Below, one piece after another: positions 42,385 through 51,600 of a stretch of DNA of 64,000 bases. The DNA lies in the NCBI GenBank assembly GCA_964509545.1, contig CAZDXQ010000009.1, positions 1 to 64,000 of the forward strand, in the 5' to 3' direction. The stretch is from JADJWR01 sp964509545 (GTDB lineage: Bacteria; Pseudomonadota; Gammaproteobacteria; Burkholderiales; Burkholderiaceae_F). The position numbers and the translations under genes are program-made. Every line of letters starts with the position of its first letter. The first letter of the stretch is position 1. Under the pieces are notes generated by a model. The model saw only the letters and a program-made list of their open reading frames with translations, had not been told where the DNA came from and searched no databases.

Positions 42385-43434
42385 ATGACTTCGACAACCC
42401 CGCTCAACGTGCTGGCCTACGGCGACACGTCGCCGCAGCTGGCCGGACCGCTCCGCCATGCCGCTGCCGGCCATGCGCTGGTCGGCCGCATCAGCCTTGG
42501 CCGCGACGGCTGGTTCGGTGCCGGCGCGCTGGTGCGTGCCGACGGCCACTACATGCGCGGCGGCGACGACCTGATGATGGGCCGCGGTTCGAGCGTGCAC
42601 ATCGCGCACGACGTTTATCCGACGCTGATCGGCCATCGCGTCACGATCGGCGCCAACGCCGTGGTGCACGCCTGCACCGTGCACGACGACTGCGTGATCG
42701 AGGAGGACTGCGTCGTCCTCGACGGCTCGGTGGTCGCCGCCGGCTGCGTGCTCGACGCCGGAAGCGTCGTTTTCCCGCGCAGCGAACTGCAGGGCGGCTG
42801 GCTATATGCCGGCCGACCCGCCAAGCCGGTGCGTCAGCTCGCGGCCGGTGAACGGCAGCAGCGGCGCGCCGCGCTTCGCCTGCGCATCGAGGCGGCCGAC
42901 GCCGACTGGTCCGGTGGCGACCGGCTGGCGGACCTGGAGCCCACGGCGTTCGTCGGCAACACGGCGCTGCTGCGCGGCCGCATCCGGGCGGACGAGAAGA
43001 GCAGCATCTGGTACGGCTGCCGCCTCGACGCCGGCGCCGGGGCGATCGTCATCGGCGCACGAAGCAACGTTCAGGACAATTCGGTGCTGGCGCCGGGAAG
43101 CGGCGCCATCCGCATCGGTGTCGACAGCACGATCGGCCACAACGTCGAGCTGGCCGACTGCACGATCGGCGATCGCTGCCTGATCGGGATCGGCAGCCGC
43201 GTGGCCCCGGGCACGATCGCCGAGGACGACGTTTTCCTCGCTGCCGGCGCGACGACTCGGCCGGGACAGGTGCTGCGCGGCGGCTTCCTCTGGGGCGGCC
43301 AGCCGGCCCGCGTGCTGGCGCCGCTGGACGAGAAGAAGAAGGCGCTGGTGCTGCACACGATCGTCACCTACTGCGACTACGCCGCCGAACTGGCGCGGGT
43401 GCAAGCGCGCGGCGGCTGGGCGCGGCAGCGATGA
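42385..43434 (+). CDS. Fused double gamma-carbonic-anhydrase-like protein
   Basis: A 349-residue protein made of two left-handed beta-helix domains of the gamma-carbonic anhydrase/YrdA type (about 25-150 and 185-320), each ending in a GGxLxxGxPA(K/R)xV motif (GGWLYAGRPAKPV and GGFLWGGQPARVL). Usual members have one such domain of about 175 residues. Zinc-ligand positions are divided: domain 1 has His72 and His95 but Ala90-Asn91 at the GH site; domain 2 has His252 (IGHN) but Ala236 and Ala257 at the other sites. Whether it binds metal is open. Its stop overlaps hslO by 4 bp. The start at 42385 has only a weak ribosome binding site. Confidence 0.8.
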   Translation: MTSTTPLNVLAYGDTSPQLAGPLRHAAAGHALVGRISLGRDGWFGAGALVRADGHYMRGGDDLMMGRGSSVHIAHDVYPTLIGHRVTIGANAVVHACTVHDDCVIEEDCVVLDGSVVAAGCVLDAGSVVFPRSELQGGWLYAGRPAKPVRQLAAGERQQRRAALRLRIEAADADWSGGDRLADLEPTAFVGNTALLRGRIRADEKSSIWYGCRLDAGAGAIVIGARSNVQDNSVLAPGSGAIRIGVDSTIGHNVELADCTIGDRCLIGIGSRVAPGTIAEDDVFLAAGATTRPGQVLRGGFLWGGQPARVLAPLDEKKKALVLHTIVTYCDYAAELARVQARGGWARQR

Positions 43435-44342
43435 ACGATCGGCTGCTCAAGTTCCTGTTTCGCGACGCGCCGGTGCGCGGCGAGATCGTGCGGTTGCAGG
43501 AAAGCTGGCAGCAGATGACGGCCCATCATCGCTATCCGGCGCCGGTCATGCACCTGCTCGGCGAGATGACCGCGGCCGCGGCGCTGCTCGCGGCCAACAT
43601 CAAGTTCGACGGCGCACTGGTCATGCAGATCCAGGGCAACGGCCCGGTGAGGCTGCTGGTCGTCGAGGTCAGGCCGCAGATGCGGCTGCGCGCCACTGCC
43701 AAGCTGCGCGAGTCGGCGACGATCGACAACGGCGCCTCGCTGCAGCAGTTGACCAATCCGTACGGCGACGCGCGCTGCGCCATCACGCTCGATCCGACCG
43801 GTCGCCAGCCCGGGCAGCAGCCCTACCAGGGCGTGGTGCCGCTGGCCGGAGAATCGATCGCGCAGGTGCTGGAGAACTACCTGCGCCAGTCGGAGCAGCT
43901 CGATTCGCGGCTTTGGCTTGCTGCCGACGGCGACGCCGCCGCCGGCGTGCTGCTGCAGAAACTGCCGAGCGAAGGCGGCGCTGCCGAGCGGCCGGACATC
44001 GACGCCTGGGACCGCGTTGGTGCGCTGACCGCCACGCTGCGCCGCGACGAACTGCTGGCACTCGCGCCCGATGCGCTGGCGCATCGTCTGTACTGGCAGG
44101 AGAGGCTGCAGCACTTCGAGCCCGTGGCGCCGCGTTTCGAGTGCAGTTGCTCGCGGGCGCGCAGCGGCCGCATGCTGCTTTCGCTTGGACGCGATGAAGC
44201 CGAGTCGATCATCGCCGAGCGCGGCAAGGTCGAGATCACCTGCGATTTCTGCAACGCCCGCTACGCGTTCGACGGCGTCGACGTGGCGCAGTTGTTCGCC
44301 TCCGGCGCGACGCCAACAGCCGACAGCCTCGTGCGCCATTGA
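43431..44342 (+). CDS. hslO: Redox-regulated chaperone Hsp33
   Basis: Holdase chaperone switched on by oxidation. The 303-residue protein has the N-terminal folding domain (DRLLKFLFRDAPVRGEIVRL) and the C-terminal zinc switch with Cys238-x-Cys240 and Cys271-x-x-Cys274. All four cysteines are present, so redox control should work. It overlaps the upstream gamma-carbonic-anhydrase-like gene by 4 bp, suggesting coupled translation. The 132 bp after it carry nothing recognisable. Confidence 0.95.
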   Translation: MNDRLLKFLFRDAPVRGEIVRLQESWQQMTAHHRYPAPVMHLLGEMTAAAALLAANIKFDGALVMQIQGNGPVRLLVVEVRPQMRLRATAKLRESATIDNGASLQQLTNPYGDARCAITLDPTGRQPGQQPYQGVVPLAGESIAQVLENYLRQSEQLDSRLWLAADGDAAAGVLLQKLPSEGGAAERPDIDAWDRVGALTATLRRDELLALAPDALAHRLYWQERLQHFEPVAPRFECSCSRARSGRMLLSLGRDEAESIIAERGKVEITCDFCNARYAFDGVDVAQLFASGATPTADSLVRH

Positions 44343-44474
44343 GCGCAACCGTCGTCGTCCGCGCGCCACCCGGCAGCTTTGCGTTGCCGACGATCACGAC
44401 CGCGCAGCCGCCGGCAAGCGATCGCGGCGGTGCCGCCCGCCGCGCGCGGGCGATGCGCGGCTCCCGCGCCCCCG

Positions 44475-45329
44475 TCATGCCATGCCGCGCCGGTTCAGGT
44501 CGTCGCGAAAGAACGAATCGAGCTCCTGGCCGCGTGCCGCACTGGCAAAGCCGTCGAATCGACCCTGCTCGGCGATCAGTTTCGCGGCACCCATGAATCC
44601 CGCCCACGCGGCCCGCGCCAGCGCGCCGCCGACGCTGACGCGCCGCACGCCAAGCGTGGCGATATCGCGCAGCGCCAGTTCCGTCGCCGCGCCGACGAGA
44701 AGATTGACCGGCCGGGGCGCGACGGCAGCGACGACGGCCGCGATCTGCTCGCGGCTGAGGATGCCGGGCGCATAAAGGCAGTCGGCGCCCGCGCCGGCAT
44801 AGGCCTTCAGTCGGGCGATCGTCTCGTCGAGGTCGGGGCGGCCGACGAGAAAGCACTCGGCGCGGCCGACGAGCAGCGTGTCGCCACCGGCCCGGTCGAT
44901 GGCGCTGCGCGCCGCGCGCAACCGCTCCACCGCCTCGTCGAGGTCGTACAGCGGACGGGCCGGATCGCCGGTGGAGTCCTCGATCGACAACCCGGCCACG
45001 CCGGTTTCGACCGCCAGGCGCACGCTGTCGGCGACCCCTTTCGCGTCGCGCGCGAAGCCGCTTTCGAAGTCGGCATTGATCGGCACGTCGGTCGCGGCAA
45101 CGATCTCGTGCAAATGCGCGAGCACCGTCTCGCGCCGGGCCGATCTATCGGGCCGGCCCTGCGACCAGGCGAAACCGGAACTGGTCGTGGCCAGCGCCTT
45201 GAAGCCGAGGCCCTGCAGGTAACGCGCGCTGCCCACGTCCCAGGGATTGGGAATGACGAAGCAGCCGGACGAATGCAATAGATGAAACACGCGGCGCTTC
45301 TCGGCGACGCTGGGGCGGGACTCGGCCAT
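44475..45329 (-). CDS. Isocitrate lyase/PEP mutase superfamily protein
   Basis: A 284-residue TIM barrel of the PEP mutase/isocitrate lyase superfamily (VFHLLHSSGCFVIPNPWDVG, SARYLQGLGFKALATTSSGF, NADFESGF, VAGLSIEDSTGDP, LLVGRAECFL). The Asp/Glu metal ligands (DFESG, IEDS) are present. The catalytic KxCG motif of isocitrate lyase is replaced (NADFESGFARD region), so it is neither isocitrate lyase nor methylisocitrate lyase; oxaloacetate decarboxylase or carboxyphosphonoenolpyruvate mutase-like activity is possible. Start at 45329. Confidence 0.85.
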   Translation of the reverse strand: MAESRPSVAEKRRVFHLLHSSGCFVIPNPWDVGSARYLQGLGFKALATTSSGFAWSQGRPDRSARRETVLAHLHEIVAATDVPINADFESGFARDAKGVADSVRLAVETGVAGLSIEDSTGDPARPLYDLDEAVERLRAARSAIDRAGGDTLLVGRAECFLVGRPDLDETIARLKAYAGAGADCLYAPGILSREQIAAVVAAVAPRPVNLLVGAATELALRDIATLGVRRVSVGGALARAAWAGFMGAAKLIAEQGRFDGFASAARGQELDSFFRDDLNRRGMA

Positions 45330-45497
45330 GCGGGACGCTCCTATTCCGGTTCGCGGCCCGATTCTGCGCCTGCTCCGGCCCGGATCGAAATGCGCCAGCA
45401 CGCGGATCACGATGCCGGCAGCGCCTGCAGCAGCGCGGCAGTCTGCCAGTCGATACCGATGTGGAACTGCGTCCGACCCGGCGGCGCACCGGCCCGC

Positions 45498-46799
45498 TCA
45501 GGCCATCGTCCGTTCCATCTCGCGCCGAAAGCGCACTGCCGGCTGTCCTTCGTCGATGTCGACGTCGCGCCAGCCGACCTGCTCGCCGGCGGCGACCGGC
45601 CGCGTCAGCCTGACCTTGTGCGCCAGGCCGAGGGGCAGGCCGCCGGCGCGCAGCGACTCGGCCGCAGGCAGCAGCTTGCCGTAGACCGTGAAGCCGCCCT
45701 CGCCGTCGAGCATCTCCCCTTCCTTCAGGTTGCGCTTGGCGGTGGCGACGACATCGGCGCTGAACGCCACCGGTGCGCCGGTCGGCTCGCGGCGCAGGCC
45801 GACGCTGGCCACGCTGATGCCCAGTTCGAGTCCGATCAGGTGATACGGCTTGTACAGCGCCGAGTATTTGCCCGAAGGGTCGGTGACCAGCCCATACTCG
45901 CGGAAGCAGCGCTCGACGTAGTCGCTGCCGCCGGCGAAGACCACGTACACGCCCCAGCGCAGGTCGCGGAACACGGGCCGACCGTCGCGCTCGAGCGACG
46001 AGATCACTTCGACCTGGCCGCGATTCGACAGCATGCCGCCGTCGAGGCGAGGTCGCAGCACGCGCGGCAGGTCGTCCACGCCGCAGGGAGGAAAGCTCAG
46101 TCCGGCCGGCGCCGCCAGCCCGGTCGCGTTGGCTACCGCGCACATCTCGATCGCGCTCTTCGTGCCGTCGAGAAAGCTGTTGAACATCTGCGCGTTCAGC
46201 CCGCCGAGCCTGGCGTTCTCCGGCGTGATGCCGTAGTAGCCCCAGACCGTTTCCGGCGTCGAGCCGTGGTACTCGGGCAGGTACTTGGTGCCCTTGCCGG
46301 CGGCGATCACCTCGAAGCCGCAGGCGCGCGCCCAGTCGACCATCTCGCAGATCAGCGCCGGCTGGTCGCCATAGGCGAGCGAGTAGACGATGCCCGCCTC
46401 GCGCGCGCGCCGGGCCAGCAGCGGCCCGGCCAGCGCATCGGCCTCGACGTTGACCATCACGATGTGTTTGCCGTGCTCGCAGCAGGCGGCCACGTGGGCG
46501 ATTCCGGCGGCCGGCGAGCCGGTGGCGTCGATGACGATGTCGACGTCGCCGCGGCCGATCAGCCGTGACGCATCGTCGGTGAAGGCGACGGCGCCGGTTT
46601 CGGCCTCGCTCCAGCCGACGTTGGCCAATGCGGCACGGGCGCGCGCGCAATCGAGATCGCCGACCGCAGTCAGGCGCATGCCCGGCGTGCGCCGCACCTG
46701 CGACAGGTACATCGAGCCGAACTTGCCGGCACCGATCAGGCCGACGCGCAGCGGCCGGCCGTCGTTTTCGCGCTGTCGCAACAGAGCATGCAGGTTCAT
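45498..46799 (-). CDS. NAD(P)-binding oxidoreductase with C-terminal SAF domain
   Basis: A 433-residue protein. Residues about 17-140 are a Rossmann domain (LRVGLIGAGKFGSMYLSQVR) like homoserine dehydrogenase; the middle binds substrate (GKGTKYLPEYHGSTPETVWG), and the last 80 residues (about 345-430) form a SAF-like domain (LPLGLAHKVRLTRPVAAGEQ). This combination is common in proteins annotated as homoserine-dehydrogenase-like or SAF-domain proteins; the substrate is not known. It is not next to threonine genes, so a general sugar or amino acid role is possible. No partner gene within 145 bp on either side. Confidence 0.82.
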   Translation of the reverse strand: MNLHALLRQRENDGRPLRVGLIGAGKFGSMYLSQVRRTPGMRLTAVGDLDCARARAALANVGWSEAETGAVAFTDDASRLIGRGDVDIVIDATGSPAAGIAHVAACCEHGKHIVMVNVEADALAGPLLARRAREAGIVYSLAYGDQPALICEMVDWARACGFEVIAAGKGTKYLPEYHGSTPETVWGYYGITPENARLGGLNAQMFNSFLDGTKSAIEMCAVANATGLAAPAGLSFPPCGVDDLPRVLRPRLDGGMLSNRGQVEVISSLERDGRPVFRDLRWGVYVVFAGGSDYVERCFREYGLVTDPSGKYSALYKPYHLIGLELGISVASVGLRREPTGAPVAFSADVVATAKRNLKEGEMLDGEGGFTVYGKLLPAAESLRAGGLPLGLAHKVRLTRPVAAGEQVGWRDVDIDEGQPAVRFRREMERTMA

Positions 46800-46944
46800 C
46801 GTCAGCTCCTTTCCTCAGCCGGTCCGCCACCTCGGGCGTCGCCGTTGCGTTGGCGTTCTCCGCTGCCCTTGAGCGCAGGCAAGGCGCGACACGCTCCGCT
46901 GCAGCCGCGATCGTCACACCAGCGCGCACCGTGCGCGCTGCCGC

Positions 46945-47256
46945 CTACCTGTCCGGCGTGGTCACGGGCGCAGCGCGGCCGGCACCGGGCCGGATCAACT
47001 GGAACAGCACTTCGTCGCTGCGCGTCATGTGCAGTTCGTGCCGCGCCCGCTCCTCGATCGCCTCGCGCCCCTCCTTCAGGCTTCGCACCTCCGCCGCCAG
47101 CACGTTATTGCGCGCCACCAGCGTGGCGTTGTGCTCACGCTGCGCCGCCAGCGCACGCTGCAGTTCCCACACGCGCAGCCAGCCGCCCTTGCCGAACCAT
47201 AGCGGCCACTGCACCGCGATCAGCAGCGCCAGCAGCGTATAGGCGACCCAGCGCAT
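46945..47256 (-). CDS. ftsB: Cell division protein FtsB
   Basis: Small bitopic inner-membrane divisome protein that joins FtsL and FtsQ. The 103 residues show a single N-terminal membrane helix (YTLLALLIAVQWPLWF, about 5-20) with a Trp-rich juxtamembrane WFGKGGWLRVWELQ, then a coiled coil (about 28-70) and the conserved RHELHMTRSDEVLFQL. Start at 47256 is 8 bp after eno, the usual betaproteobacterial order. Confidence 0.93.
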   Translation of the reverse strand: MRWVAYTLLALLIAVQWPLWFGKGGWLRVWELQRALAAQREHNATLVARNNVLAAEVRSLKEGREAIEERARHELHMTRSDEVLFQLIRPGAGRAAPVTTPDR

Positions 47257-47264
47257 GGCCGTCG

Positions 47265-48548
47265 TCAGCGGATGCTGTAGAAGGCGGCGCGACCGGGATA
47301 GCTGGCGACATCGCCGAGATCCTCCTCGATGCGCAGCAACTGGTTGTACTTGGCGATGCGGTCGGAGCGGCTCATCGAACCGGTCTTGATCTGTCCGGCG
47401 TTGGTGCCCACGGCAATGTCGGCGATGGTGCTGTCCTCGGTCTCGCCTGAGCGGTGGCTGATCACCGCGGTGTAGCCGGCGCGCTTGGCCATCTCGATCG
47501 CCGCGAAGGTTTCGGTCAGCGTGCCGATCTGGTTGATCTTGATCAGGATCGAGTTGGCGATGCCCTTGGCAATGCCCTCGCGGAAGATGCGCGTGTTGGT
47601 GACGAAGATGTCGTCGCCGACCACCTGCACTTTGCGGCCGAGCGTCTTCGTCAGGTGCGCCCAGCCGTCCCAGTCGCCCTCGGCCATGCCGTCCTCGACC
47701 GAGACGATCGGGTACTTGTCGCACCAGGCGGCGAGCAGGTCGGTCAGGCCCCTGGCATCGAGCGTCAGTCCCTCGCCGTCGAGGCGGTACTTGCCGTCCT
47801 TGAAGAATTCGCTCGCGGCGCAGTCCAGGCCGATCGCCACCTGTGTGCCGGCCTCGTAACCGGCCTTGTCGATCGCCTGCAGGATCAGCTGGATCGCCGC
47901 CTCGTGGTTCTTGACGTTCGGCGCAAAGCCGCCCTCGTCGCCCACCGCCGTGCTCATGCCCTGGTCGTGGATGATTCTCTTCAGCGCGTGAAAGACCTCG
48001 GCACCGTAGCGCACCGCTTCGGCGAAGCTCGGCGCGCCGACCGGCACGATCATGAACTCCTGCATGTCGAGGCTGTTGTTCGCGTGCGCGCCGCCGTTGA
48101 TCACGTTCATCATCGGCACCGGCAGCTGCATGCCGCCGCTGCCGCCGAAGTAGCGATACAGCGGCAGCCCCGCCTCCTCGGCCGCGCTCTTCGCCACCGC
48201 CATCGACACGGCGAGGATCGCGTTCGCCCCCAGCCGCGACTTGTTCTCGGTGCCGTCCAGATCGATCAGCGTGTGGTCGAGGAAGGCCTGCTCGTTCGCT
48301 TCCAGCCCCATCACCGCCTCGGAGATCTCGGTATTGATGTGCTCGACGGCGTTGAGAACGCCACGGCCGGAGTAGCGAGCCTTGTCGCCGTCGCGCAGTT
48401 CGATCGCCTCGCGCGAGCCGGTCGATGCGCCACTGGGCACCGCGGCGCGGCCCATGGCGCCGGATTCCAGCAGCACGTCGCATTCGACAGTGGGGTTGCC
48501 GCGCGAATCGAGGATCTCGCGGCCGATGATGTCAACGATGGCGCTCAT
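47265..48548 (-). CDS. eno: Enolase
   Basis: Glycolytic enzyme converting 2-phosphoglycerate to PEP. The 427 residues begin with SAIVDIIGREILDSRGNPTV and include SHRSGETEDSTIAD with the catalytic groups and GDDIFVTNT. It lies between DUF1330 (33 bp) and ftsB (8 bp) in the widely kept pyrG-kdsA-eno-ftsB run. Confidence 0.98.
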   Translation of the reverse strand: MSAIVDIIGREILDSRGNPTVECDVLLESGAMGRAAVPSGASTGSREAIELRDGDKARYSGRGVLNAVEHINTEISEAVMGLEANEQAFLDHTLIDLDGTENKSRLGANAILAVSMAVAKSAAEEAGLPLYRYFGGSGGMQLPVPMMNVINGGAHANNSLDMQEFMIVPVGAPSFAEAVRYGAEVFHALKRIIHDQGMSTAVGDEGGFAPNVKNHEAAIQLILQAIDKAGYEAGTQVAIGLDCAASEFFKDGKYRLDGEGLTLDARGLTDLLAAWCDKYPIVSVEDGMAEGDWDGWAHLTKTLGRKVQVVGDDIFVTNTRIFREGIAKGIANSILIKINQIGTLTETFAAIEMAKRAGYTAVISHRSGETEDSTIADIAVGTNAGQIKTGSMSRSDRIAKYNQLLRIEEDLGDVASYPGRAAFYSIR

Positions 48549-48581
48549 TACTGTTGCTCTTGTGAAGTTGCACGGGGGTTT

Positions 48582-48884
48582 TCAGGCGGCGTCGTGATCT
48601 TCGACGACGATCATGTTGAAGTACTCGGTGGCGCCGGCGCGCTTGCCGCGGACGGCGCGGTAACGCTCGCCGTCGTACCAGGCCTTGGCCTGTTCGTAGC
48701 TCGGAAACTTCAGCACCGCGACCCGCGCCGGCTGCCAGTTGCCTTCGAGCGTTTCGTGCTTGCCGCCGCGAACAAGGTATTCGCCGCCGGCGGCGGCGAT
48801 GGTTGCCGGCGCCGCGGCCATGTATTCCTTGTACCGCTGCGGATCGGAGACCTTCATTTCGACGATGACGTAGCCGGCCGGCAT
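48582..48884 (-). CDS. DUF1330 family protein
   Basis: A 100-residue ferredoxin-like fold protein of DUF1330: MPAGYVIVEMKVSDPQRYKE at the start, GGKHETLEGNWQP with the usual EG pair, FPSYEQAKAWYDGERYRAV. Dimeric alpha-beta barrel; no confirmed activity. AAGGAGGGG precedes the ATG at 48884. It lies between kdsA and eno and is a common insertion there in Betaproteobacteria. Confidence 0.9.
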   Translation of the reverse strand: MPAGYVIVEMKVSDPQRYKEYMAAAPATIAAAGGEYLVRGGKHETLEGNWQPARVAVLKFPSYEQAKAWYDGERYRAVRGKRAGATEYFNMIVVEDHDAA

Positions 48885-48901
48885 GGTGCCCCTCCTTCGT
48901 C

Positions 48902-49756
48902 TCAGTTGAAGTCGGACTCGATGAAGCCGCGCCGCTTGGTCACGCGGTCGAGTTCGACCAGCGACTCGAGCAGTTCCTTCATCCGGCGCAGCGGAACGGC
49001 GTTGGGCCCGTCGGAGAGCGCCTTGGCCGGCTCCGGATGCGTCTCCATGAACACGCCGGCGATGCCAACCGCCACCGCCGCGCGCGCCAGCACCGGCACG
49101 AACTCGCGCTGGCCGCCGCTGGATGTGCCCTGCCCGCCCGGCAGTTGCACCGAATGCGTGGCATCGAAGACCACCGGACAGCCGGTGTCGCGCATGATCG
49201 CCAGCGAGCGCATGTCGCTGACCAGGTTGTTGTAGCCGAAACTGGCGCCGCGCTCGCAGGCAAGGAAGCGGTCTTCCGGCAACCCGGCCTCGCGCGCCGC
49301 CTCGCGCGCCTTGTCGATCACGTTCTTCATGTCGCCGGGGGCGAGGAACTGCCCCTTCTTGATGTTCACCGGCGGACCGGCCTGGGCACAGGCACGGATG
49401 AAGTCGGTCTGCCGGCACAGGAAGGCCGGCGTCTGGATCGCGTCGACGACCTTGACGACCGCAGGCAGTTCGGCCTCGGCGTGTACGTCGGTCAGCACCG
49501 GCACCCCGACCTGGCGCCTGACTTCGGCCAGCACGCGCAGGCCTTCGTCGATGCCCGGTCCGCGGAAGCTCCGGCCAGAGGAGCGGTTGGCCTTGTCGTA
49601 GCTCGACTTGAAGATGAAGGGAATACCGAGGCCGGCGGTGATTTCCTTCAGCCGCCCGGCCACGTCGACCTGCAGCGCCTCGCTCTCCACCACGCACGGG
49701 CCGGCGATCAGGAACAACGGCCGGTCCAGTCCGACCTCGAAACCGGCCAGCTTCAC
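48902..49756 (-). CDS. kdsA: 3-Deoxy-8-phosphooctulonate synthase
   Basis: Makes KDO-8-phosphate from arabinose-5-phosphate and PEP for the lipopolysaccharide inner core. The 284-residue TIM barrel shows LFLIAGPCVVES, FKSSYDKANRSS, PVLTDVHAE and FDATHSVQLPGG. The ANRSS Asn marks the metal-independent class. Starts 70 bp after pyrG. Confidence 0.97.
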   Translation of the reverse strand: MKLAGFEVGLDRPLFLIAGPCVVESEALQVDVAGRLKEITAGLGIPFIFKSSYDKANRSSGRSFRGPGIDEGLRVLAEVRRQVGVPVLTDVHAEAELPAVVKVVDAIQTPAFLCRQTDFIRACAQAGPPVNIKKGQFLAPGDMKNVIDKAREAAREAGLPEDRFLACERGASFGYNNLVSDMRSLAIMRDTGCPVVFDATHSVQLPGGQGTSSGGQREFVPVLARAAVAVGIAGVFMETHPEPAKALSDGPNAVPLRRMKELLESLVELDRVTKRRGFIESDFN

Positions 49757-49826
49757 GCGGTCCCTCGCGCCACGCCCGCGATCGCTCGCCGGTTCAGGGC
49801 GGCAGGCGGGACGGACCTCCGGCTGC

Positions 49827-51494
49827 TCAAGCCGCCACCTTCTGCAGCACCCCGCTGCGCGCCGCGCGATGCGCCAGCGCCGCCTGCACGAACGCCTTGA
49901 ACAGCGGATGGCCGGCGCGCGGCGTCGAGGTGAATTCCGGGTGGAACTGCACGCCGACGAAGAATGGATGGCCCGGAAGTTCCATAATCTCCGGCAGGTT
50001 CTCGGTCGGCGTGCGCGCCGAGATCTTCATCCCCTTGGCCTCGAACTGCGACACGTAGACGTTGTTGACCTCGTAGCGGTGGCGGTGCCGCTCGTTGACC
50101 GAGTCGCCGTAGATGCGGTGCGCCAGAGTGCCCGGCTCGACCGGGCACTTCTGGCTGCCCAGGCGCATCGTGCCGCCGAGGTCGGACTTGGCGTTCCGCC
50201 GCTCGATGCGGCCGGTGCGGTCCATCCACTCGGTGACCAGCGCCACCACCGGGTGCAGCGTCTCGGGGTCGAACTCGGTCGAGTTGGCGCCTTCGAGTCC
50301 GCACAAGTGGCGGGCGAACTCGATGGTGGCCAGCTGCATGCCGAGGCAGATGCCGAGGTAGGGCACGCGGTTCTCGCGTGCGTACTGGATCGCGGCGATC
50401 TTGCCCTCGGTGCCACGTTTGCCGAAGCCGCCGGGCACAAGGATCGCGTCGAGCCCCGCAAGCAGCGCGGTGCCGCCGCGCTCGATCTGCTCCGAGTCGA
50501 CGTACTCGATCACCACTTTCGTGCGCGTGTGCACTCCGGCGTGGATCAGCGCCTCGTTCAGCGACTTATAGGAATCGGAAAGATCGACGTACTTGCCGAT
50601 CATGCCGATCCGCACTTCGTGTTCGGGATGCTCGAGGGCGTAGACCAGCTTGTCCCATGCCGACAGGTCGGCCGGCCGCGACACCAGGCCGAGGGTGAAG
50701 CAGACGATCTCGTCGGCGCCCTGCTTGTGCAGCATCGACGGCACCTTGTAGATCGAGTCGACGTCCCACACCGAGATCACGGCGTTGATCGGCACGTTGG
50801 AGAACAGCGAGATCTTGGCCCGCTCCTCGTCGGGAATCGGCCGGTCGGCGCGGCACAGCAGCACGTCGGGCGAGATGCCGATCTCGCGCAGCTTCTGCAC
50901 GCTGTGCTGGGTCGGTTTGGTCTTCAGTTCGCCGGCGCTGGCGATGAACGGCACCAGCGTCAGGTGAACGAAGCAGCAGGAGCCGCGGCCCAGGCGCAGG
51001 CTCATCTGCCGCGCCGCCTCGACGAAGGGCAGCGATTCGATATCGCCGACGGTGCCGCCGATCTCGACGATGGCCACGTCGGTCTTGCCGTCCCACGCCG
51101 CCTGCGCGCCGCGCTCGATGAACGCCTGGATCTCGTTGGTCACGTGCGGGATCACCTGCACGGTCTTGCCGAGGTACTCGCCCCTGCGCTCCTTCTTGAT
51201 CACCGACTCGTAGATCTGGCCGGTGGTGAAGTTGTTCACCTTGCGCATCTTCGCGCTGATGAACCGCTCGTAGTGACCGAGGTCGAGGTCGGTCTCGGCG
51301 CCGTCCTCGGTGACGAAGACCTCGCCGTGCTGGAACGGCGACATCGTGCCGGGATCGACGTTGATGTACGGATCGAGTTTGAGGAGGGTGACCTTCAGGC
51401 CGCGCGATTCGAGGATCGCGGCCAGCGAGGCGGCGGCGATGCCCTTGCCAAGGGAGGACACCACCCCACCGGTGACGAAGACATACTTGGTCAT
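49827..51494 (-). CDS. pyrG: CTP synthase
   Basis: Makes CTP from UTP with glutamine. The 555-residue protein has the N-terminal synthase P-loop VTGGVVSSLGKGI and a C-terminal glutamine amidotransferase with GICLGMQ (nucleophile Cys about 380) and the HPEF His/Glu pair. The ATG at 51494 is the standard start (MTKYVFVTGG); an in-frame Met 9 bp upstream is possible. Confidence 0.97.
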   Translation of the reverse strand: MTKYVFVTGGVVSSLGKGIAAASLAAILESRGLKVTLLKLDPYINVDPGTMSPFQHGEVFVTEDGAETDLDLGHYERFISAKMRKVNNFTTGQIYESVIKKERRGEYLGKTVQVIPHVTNEIQAFIERGAQAAWDGKTDVAIVEIGGTVGDIESLPFVEAARQMSLRLGRGSCCFVHLTLVPFIASAGELKTKPTQHSVQKLREIGISPDVLLCRADRPIPDEERAKISLFSNVPINAVISVWDVDSIYKVPSMLHKQGADEIVCFTLGLVSRPADLSAWDKLVYALEHPEHEVRIGMIGKYVDLSDSYKSLNEALIHAGVHTRTKVVIEYVDSEQIERGGTALLAGLDAILVPGGFGKRGTEGKIAAIQYARENRVPYLGICLGMQLATIEFARHLCGLEGANSTEFDPETLHPVVALVTEWMDRTGRIERRNAKSDLGGTMRLGSQKCPVEPGTLAHRIYGDSVNERHRHRYEVNNVYVSQFEAKGMKISARTPTENLPEIMELPGHPFFVGVQFHPEFTSTPRAGHPLFKAFVQAALAHRAARSGVLQKVAA

Positions 51495-51600
51495 GTTCGC
51501 CACGCCTGCGCGCGGGGCAGGCGGTTCCGGTAAAAGCGAAGTATACCGATGCCGCTGCTGCCGACCGCCTTCGTGCGCGGCATTCCCGCGGCAGTCGGGC

